Below are positions 31,327-43,083 of a stretch of DNA of 64,000 bases, in pieces (within the stretch, counting starts at the first letter, position 1; each line of letters opens with the position of its first letter). The stretch is from Mesostigma viride (lineage: Eukaryota; Streptophyta; Mesostigmatophyceae; Mesostigmatales; Mesostigmataceae). Below the pieces are notes generated by a model, which ran no database searches, was not told where the DNA came from, and was given only the letters and a program-made list of their open reading frames with translations. The translations under genes were made by a program, and so were the position numbers. Where the stretch lies: contig RPFO01000796.1 in the NCBI GenBank assembly GCA_009746045.1, positions 95,153-159,152 of the forward strand, in the 5' to 3' direction.

Positions 31327-33286
31327 GAAAAGTCCAGTTCCTATGTATCTGGCATAAGTAGGGGAGCCGACTGCGTCGGCATATATTCAAGCCAGGATGA
31401 TCATCTTCTTCCAAAACATTAACGGCTGATATAGCGTCCCAATTCCTCCCTGGCCGCCATTTCAGCTCAGGGAGGCGCCATCGTGAGCATCGCGAAATTG
31501 GAAACACAATGCGATCAATTACACCAGCGAAGAATTGCCGACTCCTGCATAATTACGTCGTGCACGACATTCACTAGATGTAGAAGCACTCGTCCATTAA
31601 ACCAGTTATAATGAGGAAAGCCATAATTGCTTGATGGTAGCAGATTGGGATGGCACTGTTGCATTCGCCTCTGCTACAAGACATTCATCAGACCCCGGAG
31701 ATCGGGGTCCACATCACCCGCGCTAGAGCTCGCGGGATGACCGTCTTTTCCGTAATGCAAAATGCCTGTTGCCGGGCACGGGCCAGGGAGGAGGTGCACT
31801 AGCAAGTAGAAACTAACAGCGAGCCCTGCCATTCAGGTCGCCGTACCGGTTTCAGTTCAAATCAATAACAACACGGTAATCGCACGCAGTTGCCATCAAT
31901 GTGACTTTTACCTGCTAGCTGCTATCGAATACTGTCTACAGCAGTACGTTCGTAAGGTGCCGGACGCTCGAGAATGATGGGGTGGGACTAATGTTCAGCG
32001 TGGACTTGCTAGAAACTTCGTGACTGACCCCCGCGTCTACAGCAATTTCGAATAAGCCACGGGATGGGCCTATGGTGGAGCCTGGCTGTGGAGGCCGGGA
32101 CAGAGGCTTTGCATGACGGAGTTGCATCATGGACGGTCATAGACAGCAGACTCCTGCTTCCTTAGAGCAATATAAGGAAGTGAAGTAGTTTTGTGTAAAA
32201 CAAGGTTGCTGTCGAAAACGCCCTTGTATTTGTTATGTCAACCGAGAAGGCATGTACACTCTGGTCCAGTGCAGTTTATGTAGCTCAGAATTCGGATACT
32301 CAGTGACGAGCCACCGTCTCCAGCATTATGATTGATGAGTGGCTGTGGGCGACGGCAATCACGATGAAAGGACATTCACGGTGGTCAATGCGTCACCTTT
32401 TCTGTATTTGGCCGTTTGACGGAGCGACCTGGCTCTTGGCTTGACACGGGCGTCAAGCACGTACCGCTGCCTATCTGGTGAAGCTGCGATGAGGCGGTCA
32501 TCGCGTGTTTGCGGTACTGTCGGCACCACTTTGTTGTTCGCCTAGCACAGTATGCATGCACGAAATTGGGTTAGGATAGATCAGCATGATCAACGTGTAT
32601 GCTGTATGAATTTGATGATGAACACGTGGTCCGTGAGAATTGTGAAGTGCTTTCAGTGTGCTTGCATGTACACAAAACAAATGGGCATGCAGGGACTACC
32701 ACATGATTTTTTCATGCCCGGAGGCAGGCCACAGCTAGGTGCAATTGTAACTACTCACCAGGAGTCAGTACTCATAAGTACTTACGTGCCACGCGCGGGG
32801 GCATGATGCCACTTTGCTCGGGCACTCGTACGTGCACATGTCACATTGGTTGACTCATTTCACTCGTTATAATCATCATTTGATACAGATTTGACTTTGA
32901 CATTTGCCTCTGCAACGCAACTGACACCACCACCCCGTCCCATCTCCATCTCATCTCAGTATCCACCTGATTGTGTCAGTTACGCGGACAGCCGGTTCAA
33001 TGTACGTGGTGTATAGCTAATTAATTGAATAACCGCTTATATGAAGTGGTAGAACTGCTACTATCTCATACTACTGCTGATAGTAGTAGATACTACTAAT
33101 TACAATCGACCAGAGCTGATAACTAGCTTGCAGCTGGCATTTCTTTATGCGTGCATTCATTTTTAAATCAATGCCGCATGATCTCGTTCAAGGACGCCAC
33201 GCGGATCGAGCATTAACCCACCAGCCGATTGATATGGAAACTTGTACAAATATTACCGGCATTGGAACTATATTTGCCTAACTAGG
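31327..33286. other. 5' flank of the sialidase-like gene, no other gene seen
   Basis: The promoter must lie just above 31326 on the minus strand, but I see no convincing TATA box. At 32774-32812, AGTACTTACGTGCCACGCGC followed by GGCATGATGCCAC is a diverged copy of the inverted-repeat end at 14686. AT-rich sequence near 33060-33110 has no coding potential. Confidence 0.4.
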
Positions 33287-33375
33287 TAATTATTCTGAGT
33301 TGGCACGCCGCAAAGGTGAAAACCATTTGCGTTCAGTGCCGGTCCGCGAAAAACGCGGAAAAACGCGATCTGCAA

Positions 33376-33460
33376 ATGAATCCAGGCCGGAATCGAACTG
33401 GGGACCTCTCGCACCAATTTTGCTGACTATAGGACGGACGTCTCCGGATCCTAGGGCATC
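33376..33460 (-). repeat. tRNA-like SINE or tRNA relic
   Basis: The minus strand reads ...TATAGTCAGCAAAATTGGTG then GAGAGGTCCCCAGTTCGATTCC. AGTTCGATTCC is a good RNA polymerase III B box and TATAGTCAGC..TTGG a weak A box at about the right spacing. The T-stem and acceptor do not pair properly, so this is not a functional tRNA. Confidence 0.45.
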
Positions 33461-33559
33461 GCCAACTGACACCTACCGTCATCCGCAAAAGTTCTCCTTT
33501 CCGGGGAGTGATGAAAGCCTTTCGGATTTGGTACTAGGTAATTATAGTCATTTAATAAA

Positions 33560-33615
33560 TTTTTAATTAAGTAATCTCGTGCTTCCGTTGGGGAGTCACG
33601 GAGCATTAACCCCGA
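33560..33615 (-). mobile_element. very short TTAA-tailed retroposon 3' end, minus strand
   Basis: TTTTAATTAAGTAATCTCGT, then GCTTCCGTTGGGGAGTCACG and GAGC, is the family 3' hairpin. Only about 50 bp was copied, an extreme 5' truncation. Confidence 0.65.
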
Positions 33616-33686
33616 GGATGTTGATGGATGGGTGGATGCAATCCTACCGGTCCATGCATTCTATATAGTTACAAGCAATCCTACTG

Positions 33687-33718
33687 GTAAGTAAGTAAGT
33701 ACTTGCGTGTCATGCGTA
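33687..33718 (+). repeat. fragment of the LINE-C-flanking inverted repeat
   Basis: GTAAGTAAGTAAGTACTTGC followed by GTGTCATGCG matches the left end at 14677-14705 almost exactly. Confidence 0.6.
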
Positions 33719-33749
33719 ATCCTACTGGTCTATTATCTGGCCGCCCCCC

Positions 33750-34466
33750 TGGTGGACGGCCCCCATGATGAGTGGACCGGGGAATGGGCTGCTGCCATCT
33801 CCACCCTCCGCAACGATGCTACCATGGGAGTGGACAATTATATTTCACCGGAGCTAGGTTACATTTCAGCCTGAGCTTGAGCCTTTCCTCCGGGGTTTTT
33901 GCAACCGGATTATACGAGATGGCCTCGCCCCCCGCCGATGTATTGGAAGACCGCTGTCTGGGATCATGCTCTGCAAGGGCCAGGGGTCCGCCGCGGATAC
34001 CGGCAACTACTGCGGCGTATGCCTCCAAAGCTGCGTGCTGAAAGTCTTCATGCGTCTCCATGCTGAACCGCATGTGTGCCAGCCTCAATTCCCATTTAGG
34101 TGCTGGAGTCCCAGATAGGCTTCCGTGTTGGTCGCAATTGTGTTATGGTCACCACAGACTGCGCTCCGCCTGATCGAGGAAGTGGGCCGCCTGGCCCCGG
34201 CCTCTTACCAATGCTATTGATCTTCGTACGTGGATTACACCAAGGCATTCGATACGGGTTATGTAGGATGCCCTGTGGGTGGTCCTCCACCCGTTTCGTG
34301 TCCGGCATGCATCGTACATGCATTGTTGAGATCATCCGCCAGTTCTATACAGTTAAGGGTCCCAAGCCCAGGTCCGTACCGCTGACGGTGTCACTCCGGC
34401 ATCCCCCCTGCACACCGGGGTGTGGCAGGGATGTGTGCTCGATCTGCAGCCCCACATCTATTCATC
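33750..34466 (+). pseudogene. LINE-D1: RT fragment closely related to LINE-C
   Basis: This parallels LINE-C from the DEWT...EWAAAISTLRND region through GLxxPPxYWKTAV, the GESQMGF motif (here GVPDRLP after small indels) and FVDYTKAFDT. It ends at TGVWQGCVL..YLFI. It carries the insertions GTACGT (34226-34231) and ATGCAT (34318-34323) relative to LINE-C, plus a 3-bp one near 34104. At 34067-34085 it has GCCAGCCTC without the ATGC insertion seen in LINE-C. It ends at a TAAATTAAATTAAATTA tract. Confidence 0.8.
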
Positions 34467-34504
34467 AAATGTAAAATTAAATTAAATTAAATTATAACAT
34501 GACT

Positions 34505-35140
34505 CCGTATGTACCCAATACTCAAGCGTGACCTCTTCAAGGTCGTCATTCTGACGATCCTGACCTACGGCGCCGAGACGTGGACACTGATGCAGGAGCT
34601 GGAGCAACGACTCGACGGCGCCGTCACCAAGATGCTGCGCAAGGCCCTTAACATCCCCTTTGGTTTGCACATTAGTAATGAGGATTTGTACGCTGATTTG
34701 CCCTATGTTTCCCACATTATTAGGCACAGGCGCCTGGGCCTAGCCGGGCACCTGGCCCGCACAGATCAGGTAGATACCTCAGATAGACTAGCTGGCACCA
34801 AGCCCGCCCAGCCTGGGCGATATGTCCTCACCTGGCGTGCCCCCGGCCGCGCGCGGCAGGGCCGCCACCCGTGGACTTTTCGTGATAGACTCGGCATGGA
34901 CATGTGCTACACTAGACGTGACGGGCTCACCCCCGGGCAGCCTCCTGGTTTGTCTGTAATATGGAGGCAGATGGTGCGCAAGGATAGATGGCAAGTAGTG
35001 ATGAAGGAGACCACCCCCAAGCCTGTGGGGGCTCCGCGTGTGACCAAGTATGGCATTCATAGCGATTCGGGCCGCGGTGCCCACACCCCTGTAACAAGGA
35101 CCTAGATAGCTTATACCATCCATTCCATCCCATGTTCCCC
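34505..35140 (+). pseudogene. LINE-D2: ORF2 C-terminal fragment, open frame
   Basis: A frame of 199 codons ends at TAG 35103: RDLFKVVILTILTYGAETWT, LEQRLDGAVTKMLRKALNIP, DLYADLPYVSHIIRHRRLGL, AGHLARTDQV. This is the thumb and C-terminus of a LINE RT, diverged from LINE-C. It is 5'-truncated, with no catalytic motif retained. Confidence 0.8.
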
Positions 35141-35157
35141 TCCCACTGAGGACTTAT

Positions 35158-35355
35158 CAGTGTGAGCTAGTACGCCGTATTATACGCCGTATTATACGAA
35201 ATACGCAATACGCCGAGGTTTGGCGTATTGGGCACCGTACTAGAAATTTTACTAGTAGTACGCCGTATTATACGCGTATAATACAGGTATTATACGAAAT
35301 ACGCAATACGCCGAGGTTTTGCCGTATTGCCGTATTGCCGTACTAGCTCACACTG
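35158..35355. mobile_element. 198-bp hAT-type MITE, 8-bp target duplication
   Basis: Ends are inverted repeats CAGTGTGAGCTAGTACG. GGACTTAT is duplicated outside both ends (35150-35157, 35356-35363). A CAG-start TIR with an 8-bp duplication is the hAT pattern. The interior is two related blocks of CGCCGTATTATACG and AAATACGCAATACGCC. Similar TATTATACG sequence near 55330-55435 may be another decayed member. Confidence 0.88.
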
Positions 35356-35363
35356 GGACTTAT

Positions 35364-35650
35364 CAAAGAGACAACCAGCGCAGGCCAGAAATCGGGAGAA
35401 TCCGGACCATGGTAGCTCGAGCCTGCCGTTATCTTTTCCGCGTTTTCGAGTCGTTCAGGATGATGAAGATGAATGGTGATGGAAATGTGTATCCTTGTGC
35501 ATTGAAATTATGGCTGGCTTACGTGTGGAGCGACTAGATGACCTAGACGGTGGGGCCGGAAACAGCATGCTTGATCAGGGCGTGTGTTTCTAGCCTAACT
35601 GGCCGGGAGTGTCTAGTGGGACTTATGCTCACGTGACGCAGTCACGTGTC
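35364..35650. other. no gene; contains a ~50-bp block repeated at 59.12 kb
   Basis: AGACAACCAGCGCAGGCCAG and on to ACCATGGTAGCTC (35369-35418) is present exactly at 59131-59180. The remainder shows nothing recognisable. Confidence 0.6.
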
Positions 35651-36175
35651 TATTAATTAATTAATTAATTAATTAATGACTCCGTTGGGAGATCATGTAG
35701 CACATATTCCTTGCTGGATGGGTGGAGGTGGGCGAAGCCGCGTAATCGAACTAACCTAATTCCAAGCTATCTACTAGTCTAGAAAATCCTAACAACACTA
35801 CTCAGCAAAACGCCCCTTCCGCTTGGGGGGAGGGGGCTTGCCCGCAGGGGCTGGGATGTGAGCCTGGACAATCTTCTGCCACCTGTTCTTGTTCTGCATA
35901 GCAGTCCAAAGAAGAGAGAGGGAGTGAATGCGGTGTTCAAACTGAGCTGGGACCACTATAGGTCGGCCAGCAACATATGGATGTAGTTCATGGCAGGTTT
36001 ACCTAGCTTTCTAGGAATGTCCTTGGTTGGGGCCAGGCCAGGTCAGGATGTGTCGCCCTGGTTGGCCAAGCGCTTCAATGGACCGGCCAGACCAAGGGCG
36101 GTGTCGACCTGGCTGGTGCGAGCAAGATGTCCTACAAATGCTAATATCAAATGTATGGTGGACTATATATTACTG
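35651..36175 (-). pseudogene. LINE 3' end with (TTAA)n tail, minus strand
   Basis: Reverse-complemented, this runs from GTAGGACATCTTGCTCGCAC (end of ORF2), through AAGCCCCCTCCCCCCAAGCG and GCTTTGCTGAGTAG-like sequence, to GGAATATGTGCTACATGATC, CTCCCAACGGAGTCATTAAT and a TTAA tract at 35651-35677. It matches LINE-A 10966-11460. It shows that the LINE itself ends in a short hairpin plus TTAA repeats. Confidence 0.8.
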
Positions 36176-39100
36176 ATTAGGCGTGCACAACGGTCCGAGC
36201 CCCGCCAAAAACGACCATCTTACTCCGTCACCAAATTGGCGCGAGATCCCGAAAATCTGGTGGGCGGGAAGGTGACGACGAGGCAAAAAGTCACGCAGCA
36301 CCCATGGCGGCCGTGAAAATCCTAGCGACCGTCCTGAGAACACATTACGGACAGCGAATTGATTTTGAGCCTTCATAACTCATCTACTTCACGTAGATAT
36401 TTTTTTATCCTAAAGAAATCGGTCCATTTTTTCAGGAAAACAGAAAAAGGGCGGGCATTTTCGCGAGGTCGGGTCAGGTCCGCTGCATTTTGCAGTGGAC
36501 CCCCAAAAAGTCACACCGGAAACTTATCGAAAACGGCGACAGTGTAGTTCAAGGTAAGCCGCTCGCACGGTTCTATGACTAATTCAAAAAATTTTGACCG
36601 AAAAACTTTTTGTTAAAACGACTGCCATTGTAAATGCCTCGTTGCCGCAGCAGTTGGAACTGCCGGGAGGGTGCGTGCGGGGCTGATCATGGCAACGCAC
36701 GTAAAAATATGCCACTCCCTCGTTTCTTTCATTTTTGTCATCCCATTTGCGCAGGGCGCTTCAACAACTTCTAGAGCGAAGCCCAGCCTGATTTTTTGCT
36801 GGCTCTGTAGTGTAGACCTGCGCTCATCACTGAATATCGCCTGCGATCGTTGCGAAATGAAGCATGAATACGCATTGCGCTGGTTGAGTCGACGCTGTAC
36901 AGTGGAACCTGCTTTTTCGGCATCCGGATCCAAGGTAGGGTGAAGCCAGCCCCGTTCCCCTTCCAGATTTTCTGCCTGTCTCTTTCCCCGAGGCTCGTGA
37001 AAGCGCCTCGTTCATGTTACGCCGGACGCCTCGTCAAGCATCGCTGCTCGAGAGGGAGACGTAAGCCATGGCCAGCCTCCCCAAACAGCGTGATGTGCGC
37101 CTGTTCATTCTTCCAAGTGTAATTCATGGCGTAGGAAGCTGAGCCTGAAGGCAACAAACAGAAGGTACATGTCCTGTATTCAACAGTCAGCACATATAGG
37201 TGTGTTGATGTGCAACCCTGGAGCTTATCCAGCTTTCACAGGCCATACAACACGCTGCTGGGGCTCCACTTTAGCGGACCTGTTGGTAAGTATTTCAACC
37301 TCTTTCCTTGGCCAGATTATAATGCACCATGTTTATCAATGATGGGCGGCGTGTTCTGATCTGGGGCTGGGAGGCACGAAGAAACCAGGGGGGAGCCCAG
37401 GTATGTGAAGTGCGCAGATGTTGTTGCTGCCTTGGGAAACCCAGGATTCATTGCCCTTGTTACATTCAGATATGTTGAAGCAGGCTGAGAATTAAGTACT
37501 ATACATGGAAGGGGGCTGATTTGTCTTTGATATGGTTGCTGCCTATGATGATGAATATTGTTGCGGGCACAACAGAGTGCACAATGGGCTTACAGCATTG
37601 CGTAAGAGGCATGAATCTCACCAGGACACCTTCTACGGGCTCACAACAACATCACAATAACGATTACCAAAGTGCTTGCTGCCACACCACTGCCACATCA
37701 CTCCCCACCACCCCAACACACCTACCACTGTTACGCCGTTGTTAGCAGTGCCACGATTGCATAGCAATACCAACATTCCTGTCGTTAGCATGGAGGACCA
37801 CCAGGTGCATCGTGTGCGCATACCCATGTGACAGATATTATAGACTCCCACCAGGAGCAACGTCCACCACCATGAGTCTCGCCTGTTGGTGTAACTGCTG
37901 GCAGTGTCCCTACAACTCAGTATGGAATCTGCCATTAACGATAACGCCAGGCCCTGCACCATTGCTGCCACAATCTGCCATATTGACTTCGCCCATCGCA
38001 GCCTTGATCGTGATTGCAGCCACAAGTTCCTGCCGGCCCTCTTCATCTCTTCTATCGTAGCACCAGAAACTGGGGCCACATTTAGCAGCATCGGCAGCTG
38101 ACATAGCTGGCACCTGGCACAACAGATAATGCCAGTAGTATCAAAGAAGGCACCCTACTGCTCACCATTGCTATCAATCACTGGCATGATCAATCTGTCA
38201 CTACCACTTGCCAGCACCACAGAATATCATGACCTGGTGTGTTGCCACGGAAATCTGAATGGAGAGCTTTCACCACAAGCCCACCCCAATGAGTTGGTTT
38301 GCACACTACACCACTGTTGGCTGTACCGTGCCACCTGCCACATAAATTTCCCTTCCATCATGCAGCAGTAGCAACATAACCTCAAGGCTAGACCATAACG
38401 TCTATCTGCATAACGATAGCCTTCATGATCGCTGCCTCGTGCCACTGGCCATACTACTGCCATCTGCATTACTTTCTACCACATGTGCCACTCTCTTCTG
38501 CATCACTAGATCCCACTACTGCTGCCTGACCTGCCTGCTGCCAGCACCTTCGCTGGCATCTGCTCATGGCATGCCCATGGCCACATCCTCCATCTGCCGT
38601 GCATAGCCCATGCTTCACTAGGATTGGTAGTCCAGGGTGCACGATGAACAACACATAAAAAAATGCCCATGCACCTTTAGAAGATTGTTTGGCATGCGAG
38701 CTAGCTGGCTAGTTAATGTGCTAGAGATGTTAGATAGCAACTGCAAGCAAATGTAGTGTGCAGCCATGTTTGCTTCGAACCACTATTTGACTTGCCAACT
38801 AGTTGCTCTCTCTCAACACGCCCCACCATTGGAATGTTGGTAGTTAATACTATTGATGTATCAAAGAGACAACTGTTCATGTATTTCCATGATGAAGTGC
38901 ATGCCACATGTATGGGTGGAGATAACCAAGTTGGAGTTCAACCTTACCTCAGCTCGTACTGTTATGGGGTATGAACTTGTAAGGAAATATTATATGATGT
39001 TGGCTGCTGTCACGTGTCACTGTGACACATCGTCATCTGTGGTGTGACTGAGGTAATACTTGGCAATCATGTTCAGCATGCTCTATTTAAATTGCATTAA

Positions 39101-40655
39101 AAATTTCAGCTCTGTCTGAACTCATTTGCGCTACCTGTGGTGCATTATATATCCAAATTTTGCGCGAGAGTGACGCGTGACAGCAGAATCATGTAACTAG
39201 TTGGTGTTCAATCAAGGTGCAACTTTGCAGCCAGCCTGCAGATGTTGCAAGTAAAGTGTTTGCTTACTTCCAGCTTAATCTGAGCTCATTTGCACTGTTG
39301 GGTGCATTTAACCCATAGTCCGCTGACCCATTTTTGGCACTTTCATACCCCTGAAAATGAAAAAAATCATAACTCACAGGCCACAACTCCAAATACCCCC
39401 AACCAAGATGCTAGGAGTATCTACACTTCAAGGGCTTTCAGAATATGCAATAATACCATGGCTTTATCAAAGCATTTGGATGATAGCTCTGGTCAAAGTT
39501 GGCCAAAAGACGATCTTTTTTCCCCAAGGAAAAGTTAACCCCCCACTTTTTTCCCAGGGAGGGTAGGGAACCTCAATACCAACATAGGACAACTTAGTTG
39601 GATAGTCCAATGGGGGTTTCCTTGGGTCAGACCACCCGGATAACCCATTACCTCTATATAACGTGCTCATATATGTGTGTGGGTTACGCGCGTGTAAACA
39701 GCTATCTATGACATGCAACACAATAATGCATTATAAAAAGCTATAAAATGCTGCCAAAAGTGCTGGAATATAAACATGTTGCCTACCTGCACTAACGGAA
39801 TGATACACTCCAAAGATATGCCATAAACTGGGCACTTTCAGGGCTGAAACCACTCTCTACAACAGGCATGAAAGCTTGCTGAAATATGCAAAGATAAAAT
39901 CGTCATATATATTGCATGGGAGACGAATTCCGCTGCAAACAACACGCAAATACGTTGTCGTACCCAGCTCGTTCATGTCCTTCCCGGGGTCCGCTGGCCG
40001 GGACCACCATAACTCACAGATACCGTGGCTCTACGGGCATAGGCCGCCATAGCCGCGTCAAGCATGCATCCTTTATGATTACCAGGTTGATGTTTCGTTC
40101 AAAGATGACCTATAAATGCGTCCGCATTCGCAGCAAATGCTGCAGGGGACATCCCGTAGCAAACCTGGATGCTCGGGCTGGCGCAGACTGCCCGGCCATA
40201 AGGAGAAAATCGACATATGATAGGCGATGACTTGTCTGGCACTGACGACCAAGAAGGCAGTATTTTCCTACCTGTATTTTCCCAATCCTAAAAATCTGGC
40301 CATGCCTGACCTACGAAAATCACGCATCATCATTCTGAGCAACATTCTAAACCGTTTCTAGCCGCGAGACGCAAATTTCCCTGATAACGGCACGTTGGCA
40401 GCCATATCTCATTGCGCGCGCGCGCGAGTGAAAATTTCCCGCCAAAGTCACGTGATACTTTCTCAATGCACGTTGTAATTACCAAGCTATGGCGAATAAC
40501 CCCCCAAACCTATGCATCACCTTCGTCCCTAAGTGTTCCCAGACCCACCGGACAACTTCCCTCCGTCACGGGTGGCGCGGCGCTCCGGGAATTACGTGGT
40601 TTATTACGTTAAGTCAAAGTGTATGCGATCACATACACTTTTCGGACTATGGGTT
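36176..40655. other. no confident gene; a few exon-like stretches
   Basis: Candidates on the plus strand are: an ATG at 36304 with a 26-codon frame (MAAVKILATVLRTHYGQRID); 36671-36934 (SLIFCWLCSVDLRSSLNIAC, Cys-rich, followed by a possible donor CCAAGGTAGGG); and a short piece at about 37240-37287 flanked by TTTCACAG and GTAAGT that can read PYNTLLGLHFSGPV. I could not join them into one gene or recognise a family. 37640-38520 is CCACTACTGCC-like low-complexity DNA. 39283-39660 and 39900-40400 show nothing. A (GC)n run lies at 40414-40427. Confidence 0.25.
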
Positions 40656-40667
40656 AATCCTTTCCCC

Positions 40668-40675
40668 TATATAAA
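40668..40675 (+). promoter_or_regulatory. TATA box, unit A
   Basis: TATATAAA in CCCCTATATAAAGCGAGC, conserved exactly at 43093-43100 and 46464-46471. Conservation and position at the start of each copy suggest a promoter (inference). Confidence 0.5.
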
Positions 40676-40851
40676 GCGAGCTTCGTGACCGTTGGTCCGA
40701 TAATTAGGGGGAGTACCGCCGATAATTAGGTAGAAAATCGTGGTACAAAAATCAGCCATTGGGGGGTACTCCAGAGGTCGACGGGAGAATCGCAGATATC
40801 GCAGATAACGGCGAGCGAGCGAAGCGAGCGAGCACCCTACCGCGAGAAATG

Positions 40852-41700
40852 ATGGCCGCGAGAAGACGGGATGGCTGTCGACAGCCGCCTGTTCAGGAGG
40901 TCGTGACTGTTGGGCAAGCTACGTTTTCATTGTTGGACGCTTTGAAACGGGGTACAACGACGCCGTCTTTCATGACGGTTCTTTGGAGCGCCTGGACTGT
41001 GGGTGCCGCGAGCTCTTGGAAAAGATTGCGGGGAAGATGACTGTCGGGGTAAGAAGGTGGCACCCGTTCTGACGCCTGGGTAAGCTGCGTTTGTTGTTTG
41101 CTGGGCTTTGGAACGGTGTCACATAAGCATTTCGGCTTCCAGTCGGTCTCTTCCGAGCGGATAGGGAGAGGCAGTTTGCCTACCGGGCGGTTCCATAGCA
41201 GCACTGTCCCGCCATGCACATATTCCACCGTCTTTTGCGCTCGGTTTTGTTTTATTTCGATTTGGGACGCTTTGGAACGTCGTTTCATGTTTCATGCATT
41301 CCTATGCTTCGAGCCCGTCTGTTTGCTTTGTGTTTCCGTCATCAGCGGGAAAGGAGGCCCATTTTCCTCGGCAACAACATTCGTTGAGTCACTTCCCGCA
41401 TGGCAGGTATGCCTCCCGCTCTTTGTTGCTGTATTTCGGTCGGGGACACATGCCGGCGAATGCCTTTCCATTCCTTTTCCTGCACTCACGCATTATTTTT
41501 CCATTGTGTTTCGGTCAGCCACGGGAAGTGTTCCTGTTTTTGCTGCATCTGCGTGGGCTGTTGCTTTAAAAGCAGGTATTCTGCCTGCGGGGGATGGCAT
41601 GCACACGGCGTGGTATCCTGAGCGTCAAGCCCAAGCAAACGGCCGGGGAAAAAACCTTTGTATTTTGAGCTCGAATTTGATTTGTTCCTTTTCATGAAAG
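40852..41700 (+). CDS. unit A coding-like region, unknown protein
   Basis: An ATG at 40849-40853 starts MMAARRRDGCRQPPVQEVVT in one frame. In another, FETGYNDAVFHDGSLERLDC then CRELLEKIAGKMTVG ends at a possible donor GGGGTAAGAAG. Downstream, 41098-41697 is open for 200 codons but begins with TTG, not ATG. It is rich in Phe, Cys, Ser and Val, with TTTCGGTC-type repeats at the DNA level. No family recognised. The 200-codon frame is identical in unit C and has a few substitutions in B, so copies are too young to show codon constraint. Confidence 0.3.
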
Positions 41701-41835
41701 GGACCTTTACTGGGCATTTTTGGCATTACTGATGAATCACTAGATTAATGCATTAAAGGAGATGGTGTCTCTGCCTTTGTCATGTTTTTAAGAGCTATCA
41801 TTTGAATGGTAATCCTCCCACCCACACTGTTGACC

Positions 41836-42641
41836 AAGCACACTTTCAGCCCACTGACCACGCACGGGTTCCCCATACTGACCAAGCACACGTTCCAACC
41901 ACTGACCAAGCACACGTTCCACCCACTGACCAAGTGCACGTTCCACCTACTGACCAAGCACACGTTCAGCCCACTGACCATGCAAGCATGGGTTCCCCAT
42001 ACTGACCAAGCACACGTGCCACCCACTGACCAAGCACACGTTCCACCCACTGACCAAGTGCACGTTCCACCCACTGACCACGCACACGTTCCACCCACTG
42101 ACCAAGCACACCTTCCACCCACTGACCAAGCACACCTTCCACCCACTGATCATGCAAGCACGGGTTCTCCATACTGACCAAGCACACGTGCCACCCACTG
42201 ACCAAACACACGCTCCACCCACTGACCATGCAAGCACGGGTTCCCCATACTGGCACACGTTCATCCCACTGACCATGCAAGCACGGGTTCCCCGTACTGA
42301 CCAAGCACACCTGCCACCCACTGACCAAACACACGTTCCACCCACTGACCAAGCACATGTTCCACCCACTGAGCAAGCACACGTTCCACCCACTGACCAA
42401 GCACGGGTTCCCCATACTGGCACACGTTCATCCCACTGACCATGCAAGCACGGGTTCCCCGTACTGACCAAGCACACCTGCCACCCACTGACCAAACACA
42501 CGTTCCACCCACTGACCAAACACACGTTCCACCCACTGAGCAAGCACACGTTCCACCCACTGACCAAGCATACGTTCCATCCACTGACCGAGCATGAGTT
42601 TACCATACTGACCGAGCAGCCACCCACTGACCATGAAGCAA
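41836..42641. repeat. 24-bp minisatellite, unit A
   Basis: About 33 units of CACCCACTGACCAAGCACAC + GTTC with variants (GGGTTCCCCATACTG, CATGCAAG). The unit is a multiple of three and mostly stop-free, so it reads as an octapeptide (TDQAHVPP) on the plus strand and as Trp-Ser-Val-Gly-Gly-Thr-Cys-Ala on the minus strand. Coding use is unproven. Confidence 0.95.
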
Positions 42642-42802
42642 ACACTCGGCCTTGGCTGTGCTCTGATTAAGTAATTGTTGTATAAATGAAATACCTGTTC
42701 TGATCATGCACATGTTGTCTCCTTGATAAACCATGTGCCCATGGCCGTGGCTGTCTTGGTGACTCGCATCATTCACGGGTTGTTCAGCTGCCAAAGTTGC
42801 CC

Positions 42803-42856
42803 TATTAATTAATTAGTTAATTAAACTCGTGCTCCCGTTGGGGAGTCACGGAGCAC
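42803..42856 (-). mobile_element. ~50-bp TTAA-tailed retroposon 3' end in unit A (repeated in B and C)
   Basis: TTAATTAAACTCGTGCTCCC, GTTGGGGAGTCACGGAGCAC. The same insertion is present at the equivalent point in the later copies (45604-45656, 46172-46225, 49182-49229). It therefore predates the tandem amplification. Confidence 0.8.
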
Positions 42857-43083
42857 CCCTAGACTAGCCCCTAGACTGCACAAACCCAACCGGCAACCAA
42901 GTAGCCAAGGCATAGGAGCCCGACCACCCAAGCCAAGGCCCCTGTCCCATCTCCCCCAATCAACGTACAGGGAAAATGAGGATTGTATAGTAGGGGACGC
43001 AGTTACGCGTCTATATGAATTAGGTAGGGGACTTGAATAAAGTCTCGAATAGTAGGGGCTTGGCCCCTACCGGGTCTACTTGT

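Larger units (their letters stand above)
40660..43083 (+). repeat. tandem unit A (2.4 kb), unknown function
   Basis: First of three head-to-tail copies. Order: TATA box, short A/T motif (CCGATAATTAGG), GC-rich GCGAGCGAGCGAAGCGAGC block, coding-like region (40852-41700), 24-bp minisatellite (41836-42641), 160 bp of unique sequence, the minus-strand retroposon hairpin, and a tail with two related GACGCAGTTACGCGTC and TAGTAGGGGCTTGGCCCC motifs. Unit A lacks about 350 bp of the GC-rich and GGGCCAYGGGCC block present in B and C. Confidence 0.85.

Noticed and set aside
33376..33460. Functional tRNA gene
   Set aside because: T-stem and acceptor do not pair and no anticodon loop can be placed.
41098..41697. 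Confident 200-residue gene in the tandem units
   Set aside because: The frame opens with TTG and its first ATG is about 60 codons in. Conservation between copies reflects recent duplication, so it is kept only as low-confidence coding-like sequence.
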